A DNA stretch of 64,000 nt from an uncultured Sphingobacteriaceae bacterium (GTDB lineage Bacteria > Bacteroidota > Bacteroidia > Sphingobacteriales > Sphingobacteriaceae). The stretch is taken from contig CAMLLO010000004.1 of NCBI GenBank assembly GCA_946480915.1, forward strand, positions 124,001-188,000, given 5' to 3'. Made by a program: the position numbers and the translations under genes. Shown here one piece after another: positions 17,267-26,671 of the stretch. The notes under the pieces are model-generated. The model ran no database searches. It saw only the letters and a list, made by a program, of their open reading frames with translations, and was not told where the DNA came from. How positions within the stretch are numbered: the stretch's first letter is position 1; the number at the start of each line of letters is the position of its first letter.

Positions 17267-20071
17267 TTAAAGGTTTCCACGATCAACACGCGGTTGACCG
17301 TCTCGACCCCTGAAATTTTCCCTGTTTCTATCCATGTTCGGTTGCATGCCTCCGGGGAATTTTTGAATTCTGAAGCTGAACGTTGCCATAAAGTACCGGG
17401 TTAACCGGTTGGTTTGACTGCTGCTAAAGGTATTGGCGTTTTGCGAAACGCCCACCACAGTGCCTTCATTTTTCAAATCAAATCCTTGCAGCCTGAACGT
17501 TCCACGCCTGTTAAAGAATTGTTTTTCCAGATACGCATTAATGATTAGCGGATTTGCCTGGATAGACCGATAGCCTTGATTCACATTTTTGCTGATGTCG
17601 AACCCTACAATAAACGTTTTTAGAAAAAACAACCGACCGTTTAAATCATAGTTCCAGGTGCTGGCTTTTGTGTCATAGCTTTCTGATAGTGTGTTATTCA
17701 AAAAAGTTCTGCGATAACCCACCGACGGATATATTTCAACGTCTTGATTTGGGTTAATTTGTAAACGAATATTTTGAGAAAAAGTCCAGTCTTTACCTAT
17801 GTTTTTTTGACTGTTGGCAAAAGTTACGTCGTTGGTGTACCTCAGGTTTCCATTCAATGAAAGGCGGTATTTCTTTTCTTTAAAGGGCTTGCCGAACGAA
17901 TAAAAAGCATTTGTTGAGTAGTAACCATCGGTGTTTAAATATCTTGTTTCCTGGATAGTTCTTTTTGTTGGTTTTCCTTCCACTAAAATTTCTTCATCGT
18001 ATTTAACGATGTCCCGTGTTATCTGATTATTTGTAAGATTTCCAAAAAGTCCGGCGTTGAAGAACACTCCGGAGGATGGATCGGTCGTATTGTATCTGAT
18101 GTTAAGAGATTGTGTAAATGCAGAGTTAAGATCAGGGTTACCAACTACGGGTCTTGAAGGGTTTGAAACATCTCTGACCGGTTGAATCTGGTTGAAACTT
18201 GGCTCGTTGCTTCGTCCGTTATAGTTAATTGATAAAGACCGCGAGCGACCAAAGTTATAGTCAAACCGTGCTGTTGGAAAGAAGTTAAAGCCTTCTCGCC
18301 TTGTTGGCGGAGCGCCAGTTGTTAATGAGTTTCCTTTTAATAACGTAGGCTGTGCTGTTAAGCCTACTGTAAAGTTGTAAAGTTTTGGACGGTCATAGCG
18401 GTAGCTTAAGCTGAAGCGGTTCGTGGCAAAAGAATAATCGTAAATATTACTTAATGCGTTATTAATAACAGGAATTTCATCTTCATACACATTCGTAATC
18501 CTGCTGTTGTCATAATTTGAAATGGAATAGTTATAGCCGAAATCCAGACGGCCTAGCTTTCCTACAGGTTCGCTATAGGTGATGTTAGCATTCGAACTGA
18601 ACCGTTTATTTGTGGTTTCTATAAGACGATGAGATGTAGAATCCACATCGGGATTATAATACGTAAAGTCATCAATCACGTCCTGGTCACTTTCACTATC
18701 CGAACCGTTAATGTTTAAACCAAAAGAAAAGTTTCGTCCCAATTTCCTGAACCGGTGATTGTAGATAAGATTTCCGCCAAAAGAAGGCGAGCTGGCGTTG
18801 CTGAACTGATTCGTTAGCTGGTCCTCTCGCGATTGATCAGAGTATTCTTGTATAAGATTCGTTGAGCCGTCAGAATCTGAAGAGCTGAGGTTAAAATAAG
18901 GGGTTATACGGAAGTAATTTAGACTATCAATTGCGTACTCCAAATTAAAGTTGGCGCTATGGTAATTGTTTCCGCTTTTAGATTGGGCAGTACTATTAAA
19001 CCTTATAGAGTCTCTTGTAAAATAAGAGACCCCATAACTATTTGAAATTGCGTTGTTGTTTCTCACCATCAAACGGTAGCTACCATTTACAGCTACTTTT
19101 TTACTTAGGTTGTCTCTGTAATTTATACCGCCGGCAGTGATATTGGTAATACCCCCGGTATTTCCAAAGATACCGCCATCTCCCCCGCGACGACCACCTC
19201 CGCCTCCACCAAAGCCACGACCGCCACCTCCGCCAAAGGCAAAAGGAGATGTGTTATTGTTGTTTGAATTTAGGCGAACATCGATCTGGCGATCCTGATT
19301 CATAAACTGTCCGTTACCGGATACCAGATAGCGGTCCTGATTACCGCCTCCAAGGGCGCCGCTGATCACGCTTCCCTTCATTCGGTCGGGCCGTATGGTA
19401 ATGTTTATAATTTTGTCAGCCTCGCCTTCGCGAATACCTGTAATATTTGCCTGGTCGCCATAATCATCAACAATTTGAATTTTTTCGATGATGTCGGCAG
19501 GCAGACCTTGGGTGGCTGTTTTCAGATCGCCATCAAAATAGTCCTTCCCATTTACACGAACTCGTGTTACGCTCTTGCCCTGAGTTGTAACGTTACCGTC
19601 TTTATCTACTTCAACACCGGGAAGTTTTTTAATCACATCTTCGGCTACAGAATTCTCTCTAACCGGAAAATCGCTTGCACGATATTCTACGGTATCCTGC
19701 TTAACCACTACTGGTGCAGCTCCTGATATTACCACTTCTCGTAAAACGTTGCTTTGGGCTTTCAAAGTTATAGCATCCAGTTTTATAGGTGTTGTTCCAT
19801 CGGTATATAAAAATCTTTTAACGATATCAGTATACCCTAGACTGGTAATAGTTAGTAAAAACTGAGATGATTTTACATATTTGAAGCTAAATAAACCGTC
19901 AATATCTGTGCGGGTTTGCAGAGTGTCCAGAGGTGAGGTTAGCCTAACGGTAGCGGCTATTACACTTAATCCTGCAGTATCTCGTACCACACCTTTTACT
20001 TCTCGCCCGGTTTGGGCAAAAGTAATTTGGCCTGTAATGAGCAGCATCGATAAGATTACTATCTTTTTCAT
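17267..20071 (-). CDS. CarboxypepD_reg / OMP_b-brl_3 outer-membrane protein
   Basis: 934 residues from the ATG at 20071 (signal peptide KIVILSMLLITGQITFA). The layout is a CarboxypepD_reg-like domain (about 20-105, GREVKGVVRD, DIDGLFSF), a plug-like region (about 120-220, VIKKLPGVEVDKDGNV, IEKIQIVDDYGDQA), a Gly/Arg-rich linker (GRGFGGGGGGRRGG near 285-300) and a large C-terminal beta barrel of the OMP_b-brl_3 type (YNYSISNYDNSRI, RLNYNTTD-like strands). It resembles TonB-dependent receptors but ends in a basic Asn/Arg/Gly tail rather than an aromatic strand end. It lies 121 bp downstream of a LytTR two-component system in the same direction, which may control it. Ligand unknown. Confidence 0.85.
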   Translation of the reverse strand: MKKIVILSMLLITGQITFAQTGREVKGVVRDTAGLSVIAATVRLTSPLDTLQTRTDIDGLFSFKYVKSSQFLLTITSLGYTDIVKRFLYTDGTTPIKLDAITLKAQSNVLREVVISGAAPVVVKQDTVEYRASDFPVRENSVAEDVIKKLPGVEVDKDGNVTTQGKSVTRVRVNGKDYFDGDLKTATQGLPADIIEKIQIVDDYGDQANITGIREGEADKIINITIRPDRMKGSVISGALGGGNQDRYLVSGNGQFMNQDRQIDVRLNSNNNNTSPFAFGGGGGRGFGGGGGGRRGGDGGIFGNTGGITNITAGGINYRDNLSKKVAVNGSYRLMVRNNNAISNSYGVSYFTRDSIRFNSTAQSKSGNNYHSANFNLEYAIDSLNYFRITPYFNLSSSDSDGSTNLIQEYSDQSREDQLTNQFSNASSPSFGGNLIYNHRFRKLGRNFSFGLNINGSDSESDQDVIDDFTYYNPDVDSTSHRLIETTNKRFSSNANITYSEPVGKLGRLDFGYNYSISNYDNSRITNVYEDEIPVINNALSNIYDYSFATNRFSLSYRYDRPKLYNFTVGLTAQPTLLKGNSLTTGAPPTRREGFNFFPTARFDYNFGRSRSLSINYNGRSNEPSFNQIQPVRDVSNPSRPVVGNPDLNSAFTQSLNIRYNTTDPSSGVFFNAGLFGNLTNNQITRDIVKYDEEILVEGKPTKRTIQETRYLNTDGYYSTNAFYSFGKPFKEKKYRLSLNGNLRYTNDVTFANSQKNIGKDWTFSQNIRLQINPNQDVEIYPSVGYRRTFLNNTLSESYDTKASTWNYDLNGRLFFLKTFIVGFDISKNVNQGYRSIQANPLIINAYLEKQFFNRRGTFRLQGFDLKNEGTVVGVSQNANTFSSSQTNRLTRYFMATFSFRIQKFPGGMQPNMDRNRENFRGRDGQPRVDRGNL

Positions 20072-20192
20072 GTGTTGTGTTGAGAAAATATATGATTGTA
20101 AAGGGTGCAAGTTTAATGCCTGCTGATAACAATTAAACGGAAATGATACTTAGGCGCTTAATTTATATACCAAATAGTACTTCAGAGCGATT

Positions 20193-20909
20193 TCATTGTT
20201 GATGTCCCATATAGTTTAGCAGTACTTCCCGGTAATTGTCGCTTACAGGCACCTCAAACGAGGGTAGAAGTACCCGGTTTTTCTTAAAGGAGATTAATTT
20301 TTCTAATGATATGATATAGGATTTATGAACACGCATAAACCGTTCTGAAGGAAGTTTCTCTTCCATGTATCGCAGGCTTAACCGAGTTATCACGGGCTTT
20401 TCTGTATCAGACAGATAGATTTTAATGTAATCTTTCAAGCCTTCTATATATAAAATATCGCTGATGTTTATTTTGACTAAGGAGTAATCAGCGTTCACAA
20501 ACAGGCACTCGGCAGAAGAGTTTGTTTGCGAGGGTGCAGAAACCTGGTTTCTTAAATTAATCAGATCGAGAGCTTTGTTGGCAGCTTTAAAAAACCGCTC
20601 GAACGATACAGGTTTAATCAAATAGTCAAGCACATCGAGGTTAAAACCTTCTACTGCATACTTCTCGTAAGCGGTAACGAAAACTATTAAGGGCGGATTG
20701 GACAGACTATTTACAAACTGTAAGCCCGACAAGCCAGGCATTTGGATGTCTAAAAAAATAAGATCAACGGTTTGCTGACTTAAGAATTTCATTGCCTCCA
20801 TGGCGTTACGGCAACTCCCGACCAGTTCAAGAAATGGAATCTGGCGGATATTATCTTCCATTAGCTCTATGGCTAAGCGTTCATCATCAACTACCAGGCA
20901 TTTAATCAT
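20193..20909 (-). CDS. LytTR-family response regulator
   Basis: 238 residues. The receiver domain (1-120) has the acidic pair Asp8/Asp9 (VVDDE), phospho-acceptor Asp54 (IFLDIQMPG) and Lys in [11 protein letters not shown]. The LytTR DNA-binding domain covers about 140-235 ([31 protein letters not shown]). It should bind imperfect direct repeats upstream of its targets when phosphorylated. The gene overlaps the kinase gene by 4 bp, so they are co-translated. The large outer-membrane protein gene directly downstream is a plausible target or operon partner. Confidence 0.95.
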   Translation of the reverse strand: MIKCLVVDDERLAIELMEDNIRQIPFLELVGSCRNAMEAMKFLSQQTVDLIFLDIQMPGLSGLQFVNSLSNPPLIVFVTAYEKYAVEGFNLDVLDYLIKPVSFERFFKAANKALDLINLRNQVSAPSQTNSSAECLFVNADYSLVKINISDILYIEGLKDYIKIYLSDTEKPVITRLSLRYMEEKLPSERFMRVHKSYIISLEKLISFKKNRVLLPSFEVPVSDNYREVLLNYMGHQQ

Positions 20910-21976
20910 TTAAGTCGGACTTTTAAAGTAGATACAAAGGTATTTTGGTTTGGTCCGGTTTCTAAGATGTAACGGTCTTTATACAAAAGTTCAAGGCGTC
21001 TTCTCATGTTAATTAAGCCAATTCCTGAGTTTTTATCCTTCGACCCTTCATTCAGAGCAACGTTGTTTTCCACCCGGAAAGCAAGCTGGTGACTTGCTTT
21101 GTCAAGGTTTAGATCAATTTTAATAATGGGTTCATCAATCATCCCCACGCCGTGTTTAAAGGCATTTTCGACGAAGGCAATAAGCAACATCGGCTCAATT
21201 TCATATCCTTCTAAATCTTTGGATATATGCAAATTAATTTGTACATCATCGCCAAAACGCAGCATTTGCAGGTCGATGTAACTTCTTAAATACTCAACTT
21301 CTTGTTCAAGAGGAATTCGGTCATCATTACTTTCATAGAGCATATATCGCATCAAGTTTGAAAGTTGAATGAGAGAAGGTTCTATCAGATCGGATTTTTT
21401 TCTGGCCAGCGAAACAAGCGTGTTTAACACATTAAACATAAAATGCGGACTAACTTGAGAGCGTAAAAACGTCAGTTCTGTTTTTAGTGTTTCAGTTTCA
21501 TTTTCTTTACGGATTTTTTCAAGCTGATTGTTGTCCTTTATCGTTCGGTAGCTAAAGCTGATACCCATAATAAACAAATAGGTGAGACTGTTGGTAAAGT
21601 ACCAACGCAGCCATCTGTCGCCGCCGCCATGATTTCCTCCATGTCTGCCTCTGCCCCAATTTTTCATATCGGCAAACAGTATGCTATCAATAAATTTGGA
21701 AAGAAACATTAACGCGATAATGATCACTATCACCGCCAGAAGATAGATTACTAATCCCTTCGTCTTGTATATTTTTGGATATAAAGCAAAAGCGTTGAAG
21801 TAAAACAGAAAAGCAAGAATTGCATTGTTGATGATCAGTTTGTAATGCCATGGTTTAAACCCTTCCCATGTATTCGGATTGCGAAATAAATAGGGTGAGA
21901 TTATAATCAGTCCCCAAAATAATATGTGAAGGGCCGGGGTAAGATATTTATTTAAGCTCAGATTCTTTATTGCCAT
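20906..21976 (-). CDS. LytS/YehU-type sensor histidine kinase
   Basis: 356 residues. Four predicted membrane helices span residues 15-145, with an unusual His/Gly/Arg loop ([14 protein letters not shown], 109-122) between helices 3 and 4 that could bind metal. The His_kinase domain follows (His178 in [10 protein letters not shown]) and then a HATPase domain ([23 protein letters not shown]). It phosphorylates the response regulator encoded immediately downstream. A TATCTTTG promoter box ends only four bases before the ATG, so the message is expected to be leaderless or nearly so. Confidence 0.95.
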   Translation of the reverse strand: MAIKNLSLNKYLTPALHILFWGLIIISPYLFRNPNTWEGFKPWHYKLIINNAILAFLFYFNAFALYPKIYKTKGLVIYLLAVIVIIIALMFLSKFIDSILFADMKNWGRGRHGGNHGGGDRWLRWYFTNSLTYLFIMGISFSYRTIKDNNQLEKIRKENETETLKTELTFLRSQVSPHFMFNVLNTLVSLARKKSDLIEPSLIQLSNLMRYMLYESNDDRIPLEQEVEYLRSYIDLQMLRFGDDVQINLHISKDLEGYEIEPMLLIAFVENAFKHGVGMIDEPIIKIDLNLDKASHQLAFRVENNVALNEGSKDKNSGIGLINMRRRLELLYKDRYILETGPNQNTFVSTLKVRLK

Positions 21977-21980
21977 GATA

Positions 21981-21988
21981 CAAAGATA
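21981..21988 (-). promoter_or_regulatory. TATCTTTG promoter box directly before the kinase ATG
   Basis: On the minus strand TATCTTTG is followed by four bases and then ATG. It matches the Bacteroidota -7 consensus exactly and predicts transcription starting at or within a few bases of the start codon. Confidence 0.55.
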
Positions 21989-22097
21989 GTTGCACGTCTA
22001 AATTAATTTCGAATATGAGCCCAATGCGCAGGTATTCTAGACCAATGGTAATTAATCGGCGACTAAAGTCTCTCTTTAGTAAGCGAAAAACCATCGC

Positions 22098-23351
22098 CTA
22101 GCTTTCTTCTTCCCAGATTACTGCAAGATTTACAATCGTTTCTACTGCTTTTTGCATGTCCTGAACAGAAACCCATTCTTGTTTGCCATGAAAAGCGTGT
22201 TCTCCCGCAAATATATTAGGGCACGGTAATCCCATAAAAGACAGACGGGAACCGTCTGTTCCGCCACGGATGCTTCGCAGCTTTGGCTCGAGCCCCGAAC
22301 GTTTAATGGCCATTTCCGCATATCGGATAGTATCAGGATGCTTGTCAAGTACCATTTTCATGTTTCGATACTGTTCTTTTACTTCGAGTGTAAAGTTTGA
22401 ATTTGGATAGCCTTCCAGAACTTCATCAGCAATAGCCGTTAAAAGTCGTTTATAATTTATCAGTTCGGCCTCATCGAAATCTCTTAAAATGAACTCAATG
22501 CGTGCTTGTTCAACTGTTCCGTTAATCGCCACAGGGTGAATGAAGCCATCTTTATCAGTAGTGCTTTCCGGACTAAATTTATCTTTTGGTAAACTGGCCA
22601 CAATTTCGGAAGCAATTTTTATTGCACTTTCCATTTTCCCTTTTGCAAATCCCGGATGAGCGCTTACTCCTCTTACAGTTAATATTGCTGAATCGGCAGA
22701 AAAAGTCTCATTTTCAATAGAACCGACGGTTTCGCCGTCTACCGTGTACGCATATTGGGCGCCCAACTTTGCCATATCTACTTTATCCACACCTCTGCCC
22801 ACTTCTTCGTCGGGTGTAAAAAGAATGCGGATTTTACCATGCCTTATTTCCGGGTGAGATATTAAAAAGTTTGCTGCATCCATAATTTCTGCAAGACCAG
22901 CCTTGTTGTCTGCACCCAGCAGGGTTGTGCCGCTTGCCGTAACAACGTCGTTTCCGATTTGGAATTGAAGGTCGGGATGTTCAGATTTTTTCAGGATCTG
23001 TGAGTGATCATCCGGTAACACCAGATCCTGACCCTGATAATTTGGATGGATGAGAGGTTTTACGCTCTCACCGCTGCAATCTGGCGAGGTGTCCATGTGT
23101 GAGCAAAAGCAGATAACCGGCACATTTTTTTCGGAGGTTGCCGGAATGCTCGCATAGACATAGCCATATTCGTCGAGTTCCGCATCCTGGATTCCAATTT
23201 CTTTTAATTCCTTTACCAGGATCCGTCCTAAATCTTTTTGAAATTCAGTTGAGGGGCTGCTTTCAGAATGGGGATCTGATTGCGTATGTATAGTTACATA
23301 TCTCAAAAATCTTTCTAAAACTGTAAATCGATAATTTTCTAAACCTTTCAT
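22098..23351 (-). CDS. pepT: Peptidase T (tripeptide aminopeptidase, M20B)
   Basis: 417 residues from the ATG at 23351, chosen because it is preceded at the usual distance by GGAGG, one of the few clear Shine-Dalgarno sequences in the window. M20 metal and catalytic residues are present: His85 and Asp87 (SHMDTSPD), Asp148 (LGADNKAG), and the DEEVGRG pair (181-187). The dimerisation domain occupies about 210-310 and GTDGSRLSFMGLPCPNI supports PepT. It releases the N-terminal residue of tripeptides in the cytoplasm. Stands alone between divergent and convergent neighbours. Confidence 0.95.
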   Translation of the reverse strand: MKGLENYRFTVLERFLRYVTIHTQSDPHSESSPSTEFQKDLGRILVKELKEIGIQDAELDEYGYVYASIPATSEKNVPVICFCSHMDTSPDCSGESVKPLIHPNYQGQDLVLPDDHSQILKKSEHPDLQFQIGNDVVTASGTTLLGADNKAGLAEIMDAANFLISHPEIRHGKIRILFTPDEEVGRGVDKVDMAKLGAQYAYTVDGETVGSIENETFSADSAILTVRGVSAHPGFAKGKMESAIKIASEIVASLPKDKFSPESTTDKDGFIHPVAINGTVEQARIEFILRDFDEAELINYKRLLTAIADEVLEGYPNSNFTLEVKEQYRNMKMVLDKHPDTIRYAEMAIKRSGLEPKLRSIRGGTDGSRLSFMGLPCPNIFAGEHAFHGKQEWVSVQDMQKAVETIVNLAVIWEEES

Positions 23352-23445
23352 ATAAAACCTCCGTTTAACGAGCCATAACAATTTTGTATTCCAAGTTGTG
23401 TATTTTTTAGTTATTTTACCCGATATTTTTTAAGTAGACATTGAA

Positions 23446-24150
23446 TTGAAGAAATTCTTATTGTTTTTCATAACCTGTTTTTCATGTTCGATTGCATCGG
23501 CGCAATATAACTATTACCGCCTAAGTGTAGGTGGCGGCGCAGGTGCAGCCATGGCCTTTGGCGATCTTAAAAAGAATTTTATCAGGCCAACCGGACTTAT
23601 AACCTTCGATTATAATCTTACCCCTTTTTCATCGGTAGGTTTAGAAATTCAAAAGGGGTTTCTAAGTGGCGGAGACAGTGTCGATGTAAGTATTGATCAA
23701 CATCTTCGTTTTTATAAAAATAGCTTTACTTCTGTTATTCTGGGCGGCAAAGTTCAGTTGGGTCAGTTCATTGATTTTGAATCAAGTAATCTGTTATATG
23801 CCATCCGGGGTTTTTATGTAGGAACGGGTATTGGGATGATGAATAGTTCAATGACGGAAATCAACAGGTCAAAAGTAAATCCAGACGGTTCTAATTATGT
23901 ATTCCCGGGTGTAGATAAAGGCTCTGATCTTTTTGTGCCGATTAACACAGGGATAAGTTTCAATATAGTCGATCAGTGGAGGTTTACCAAGTTCTCGTTC
24001 AATATAAACTATCAGATGAACATGGTTTTTGGCGAATCTTTAGACGGATATAATGACCCTCCGGCTAAATTTAAAAACATGCATGGCGATTTTTACGGAG
24101 TCGCTACTGTCGGGTTCAGGTACTTTTTTGGTACTGAAGGATTGTATTAA
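23446..24150 (+). CDS. Outer-membrane beta-barrel protein (TTG start)
   Basis: 234 residues. The only start that yields a full signal peptide is TTG at 23446 (KKFLLFFITCFSCSIASAQ); no in-frame ATG precedes the mature part and the TTG five bases upstream is followed by a stop. The mature sequence is a small barrel (GGGAGAAMAFGDLKK, FYGVATVGFRYFF) ending near a Phe-Phe strand. No function can be assigned. It is transcribed away from pepT. Confidence 0.75.
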   Translation: MKKFLLFFITCFSCSIASAQYNYYRLSVGGGAGAAMAFGDLKKNFIRPTGLITFDYNLTPFSSVGLEIQKGFLSGGDSVDVSIDQHLRFYKNSFTSVILGGKVQLGQFIDFESSNLLYAIRGFYVGTGIGMMNSSMTEINRSKVNPDGSNYVFPGVDKGSDLFVPINTGISFNIVDQWRFTKFSFNINYQMNMVFGESLDGYNDPPAKFKNMHGDFYGVATVGFRYFFGTEGLY

Positions 24151-24216
24151 AAATCAAATCTTTTTCTTGTATTTCCTTCATTAATGCTAATTTTCAGAAA
24201 TTGAGATTTTTGAGCT

Positions 24217-24834
24217 ATGGAATATTATTTACTGGAGACGCCAGTGGCCAGCATTATTTTTATCTTGACCATTGTTACCAGCCTCTACGCCTTTTCAAAT
24301 CAACAGGTGTATGGGAAGTTTATGCTGCACCCTTATAGTGTTCATCGTGGCGAACGGGTTTATTCTATTTTCACCAGCGGCCTGATTCATAAAGATTACG
24401 GGCATTTGTTTATGAACATGCTGTCGTATTATTTCTTTGCATTTACGCTGGAAAGACATATAGGATCATGGCAATTCGGTATTCTTTATATTGCGAGTCT
24501 GGCCTTAAGCGATTTGAGTACAATTTTAAAGCATAAAGATCATTTTTGGTACAATAGTCTGGGTGCTTCAGGAGCTGTGTCTGCCGTAATTTTCAGCTAT
24601 ATTTTATTCGATCCTTTAACGAGTTTTTATCTTTTTTTTATCCCGATCCCTATTCCTGCTGTAATTTTCGGTGTATTGTATTTAATGTACAGTGCATATG
24701 CCTCAAAACAATCAGGAACGATTAATCATGATGCCCATTTTTTCGGTGCTTTGGCGGGTATAATTATAACCATCATTTTTTATCCTCAGGTACCTTTTGA
24801 GTTTGTGAGAGAGCTATCGACGTGGTTTCATTGA
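24217..24834 (+). CDS. Rhomboid family intramembrane serine protease
   Basis: 205 residues, six predicted membrane helices. The rhomboid signature is complete: HLFMN (His63, Asn67), catalytic Ser118 in GASGAVSA, and catalytic His174 in HDAHFFGALAG. It cleaves membrane proteins within the bilayer; substrate unknown. The next gene converges from the right, with a weak hairpin between them. Confidence 0.95.
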   Translation: MEYYLLETPVASIIFILTIVTSLYAFSNQQVYGKFMLHPYSVHRGERVYSIFTSGLIHKDYGHLFMNMLSYYFFAFTLERHIGSWQFGILYIASLALSDLSTILKHKDHFWYNSLGASGAVSAVIFSYILFDPLTSFYLFFIPIPIPAVIFGVLYLMYSAYASKQSGTINHDAHFFGALAGIIITIIFYPQVPFEFVRELSTWFH

Positions 24835-24873
24835 GGAAGCCTCACTCCAGCCTTCTCCAAAGGAGATAGAGTC

Positions 24874-24900
24874 AAAACGCAATTTGTTTATTTGCGGTTT
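24874..24900. terminator. Weak hairpin between rhomboid and hypothetical gene
   Basis: AAACGCAAAT-like and ATTTGCGGTT arms form a 9-10 bp stem with one bulge in the 64-bp convergent gap. It could terminate from either side. Just upstream, 24849-24866 (CCTTCTCCAAAGGAGA) is a small palindrome reminiscent of dispersed Bacteroidota intergenic repeats. Confidence 0.35.
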
Positions 24901-25867
24901 AGACGGTAATTTTTTCCTGGGGGATAAAGTAGCCGTTTTCATCCTCCAAAAAGCTCATCGGCATTTCAGGGTTTTTAATTATTTCCAACAGAAGAAAGCC
25001 CCAGGGCTTCCAGAAATTTTCCAGAACCTGTCCGTACGTTTTTGCCTGCCAGATATCATACACGGGTCTGCTGCTTATTCTTAAAGGCATGGCTTCAATA
25101 AATATCGCTTCTTCGGTAGGAATAATGATGTATTCTGGTAATCGGTTAAATAAGTATGCAGAGTAGAAAAACCTGGCGCACAGTTCTTCAAATTGTATGG
25201 GCTGAAGTTGATTTTCCGAAACTTTGTCCAGTATCTCTTTGTGGTGAATTAAACTTTCACCGTTATCCTGTAAACTCGCGATAATTCCAAAGTCGTTCAT
25301 CCGCAAGGAAAAAACCAGTGTATTTATTTCATCGCGGTAGCTGAATGTGTCTTCGTCATTCTTAACCTTGAATATTTTAATACTCCATGGAGCGACGCCT
25401 TCGAATTCAACATTTTGAACCAATGATTGAAGCATGACATGCAGGTTGCTGAATTTATGCGCAATGGCTTGGGAGAACGAAAATTCTTCTCCAATTGCTC
25501 GCTGCTGACGCATTCCGGCTCGAACCTCCCAATGAATAATGCCATAAACCTGTTTGGCGATCCATTGAAAAAGCTTCACTTCTTCCAGCTCTTTTACGGC
25601 AGAGTACCCATCGTTAAAGGCTGTCTGCATTTCATCATCTAAAGTATCAATAGCAGAGAAAGCTTCTTCGGAAACCGGAATTGTAATGTCCTGGTATGAA
25701 GCAATCCTTTCATCCAGCATTTTGAAGGGCTTTTCGCTGAGATGAAATTGTTTAAGCACCCATTCCGGAAACACAGTTGTTTGTTTCGTGGCTGCTTGTC
25801 CGGTTAAATAACAAACCTTATCCGAAAAGTTATACCTGTCAAACGGGCGAAAAAGTGCTTTACTCAT
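24899..25867 (-). CDS. Conserved-looking hypothetical protein
   Basis: 322 residues, not recognised. It has no signal peptide or membrane helix and is rich in aromatic and acidic residues. The N-terminal FDRYNFSDKVCYLTG resembles the opening of HNH-like nuclease domains (a Cys followed by Gly) but no second metal-binding pair is present, so that is not claimed. The rest looks like an ordinary alpha/beta cytoplasmic protein (APWSIKIFKVKNDED, NTLVFSLRMNDFGI). A TACCTTTG promoter box lies five bases before the ATG. Confidence 0.7.
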   Translation of the reverse strand: MSKALFRPFDRYNFSDKVCYLTGQAATKQTTVFPEWVLKQFHLSEKPFKMLDERIASYQDITIPVSEEAFSAIDTLDDEMQTAFNDGYSAVKELEEVKLFQWIAKQVYGIIHWEVRAGMRQQRAIGEEFSFSQAIAHKFSNLHVMLQSLVQNVEFEGVAPWSIKIFKVKNDEDTFSYRDEINTLVFSLRMNDFGIIASLQDNGESLIHHKEILDKVSENQLQPIQFEELCARFFYSAYLFNRLPEYIIIPTEEAIFIEAMPLRISSRPVYDIWQAKTYGQVLENFWKPWGFLLLEIIKNPEMPMSFLEDENGYFIPQEKITV

Positions 25868-25872
25868 TCTTG

Positions 25873-25880
25873 CAAAGGTA
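25873..25880 (-). promoter_or_regulatory. TACCTTTG promoter box directly before ATG
   Basis: Exact TAnnTTTG match on the minus strand, five bases from the ATG at 25867, predicting a leaderless or very short leader transcript. Confidence 0.5.
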
Positions 25881-25938
25881 CAAAGAGCAAAGGGTTTTGA
25901 TGGCTAAATAGCATCTGTCTGATTATTTTACATACAGA

Positions 25939-26604
25939 TTATTTGGAATAATACGAACGGATTTCGCGAGAGAGCCTGTCAAGCATCTCCTGGTTAGAAA
26001 GTGCCAATAAAATATCATCCGTTAAGGGCTCCATAGGCGGAAACGCTGCACTGTATACTGAAGGGTCGAGCGCCCTTGGATCTCCCTGGATATTGGTTAC
26101 ATAAACATTGTCGATATTTAAATTGCTGTTGAAACTTCGTTTAAAAGTTTTTCCTGGCTTGCCCTTAATAATGAGATTGGTATTAAACAAGGCAGAGGTC
26201 CTGATTCGGGATTGCACTATATCAGCCGTAGCGGAGACCGTCTGGAAAATTGCTTTTCCGGAAGCATCCGTTCCTGTTTGAACATTTCTGCGAAATACCC
26301 GCCGTGATATTCTGGTTTCGGGCGGGAAAGCAGTGTAGCGGTCTATGTCAATCGTAAGATTTATCGCCGCAGTATCAGCGTCTTCGGTCAGATCCAGATC
26401 AACAACATTGAAGTCTTGCAACCTGTCTTTCACTTTAAATACATAAATATCCAAATTCACCCCGCTAAGCTGAGGTTCATTTGTTTGAACAGTGATGGCG
26501 ATGGGCACAATGGGTTGTGGAGGTCTGTTCCGGTTTATGCCACACGCTGCTATAAAGCTGGTTAGCAAACAAAAGACAGAGACGAATTGAATGCGACTTT
26601 TCAT
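25939..26604 (-). CDS. Hypothetical lipoprotein
   Basis: 221 residues from the ATG at 26604. The lipoprotein signal ends SFIAAC, followed by Gly and a Pro-rich stretch (NRNRPPQPIVPI). The mature part alternates beta-strand patterns (VNLDIYVFKVKDRL, AAINLTIDIDRYTAFP) and looks like an immunoglobulin-like or lipocalin-like beta protein, but no family was recognised. Divergent from the dipeptide epimerase gene. Confidence 0.65.
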   Translation of the reverse strand: MKSRIQFVSVFCLLTSFIAACGINRNRPPQPIVPIAITVQTNEPQLSGVNLDIYVFKVKDRLQDFNVVDLDLTEDADTAAINLTIDIDRYTAFPPETRISRRVFRRNVQTGTDASGKAIFQTVSATADIVQSRIRTSALFNTNLIIKGKPGKTFKRSFNSNLNIDNVYVTNIQGDPRALDPSVYSAAFPPMEPLTDDILLALSNQEMLDRLSREIRSYYSK

Positions 26605-26659
26605 CTTAGGCATTTATTAAAATACAATAAACTCTATAAATTGTGCTTCATATTTTATC

Positions 26660-26667
26660 TAAGTTTG
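26660..26667 (+). promoter_or_regulatory. TAAGTTTG promoter box before the epimerase gene
   Basis: Exact TAnnTTTG match, four bases before the ATG at 26672, with a TTG at 26641-26643 about 16 bases upstream as a possible -33 element. Predicts a leaderless message. Confidence 0.5.
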
Positions 26668-26671
26668 AATC

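Noticed and set aside
24899..25867. HNH nuclease reading of the hypothetical protein from FDRYNFSDKVCYLTG
   Set aside because: No second Cys pair or HNH core follows.
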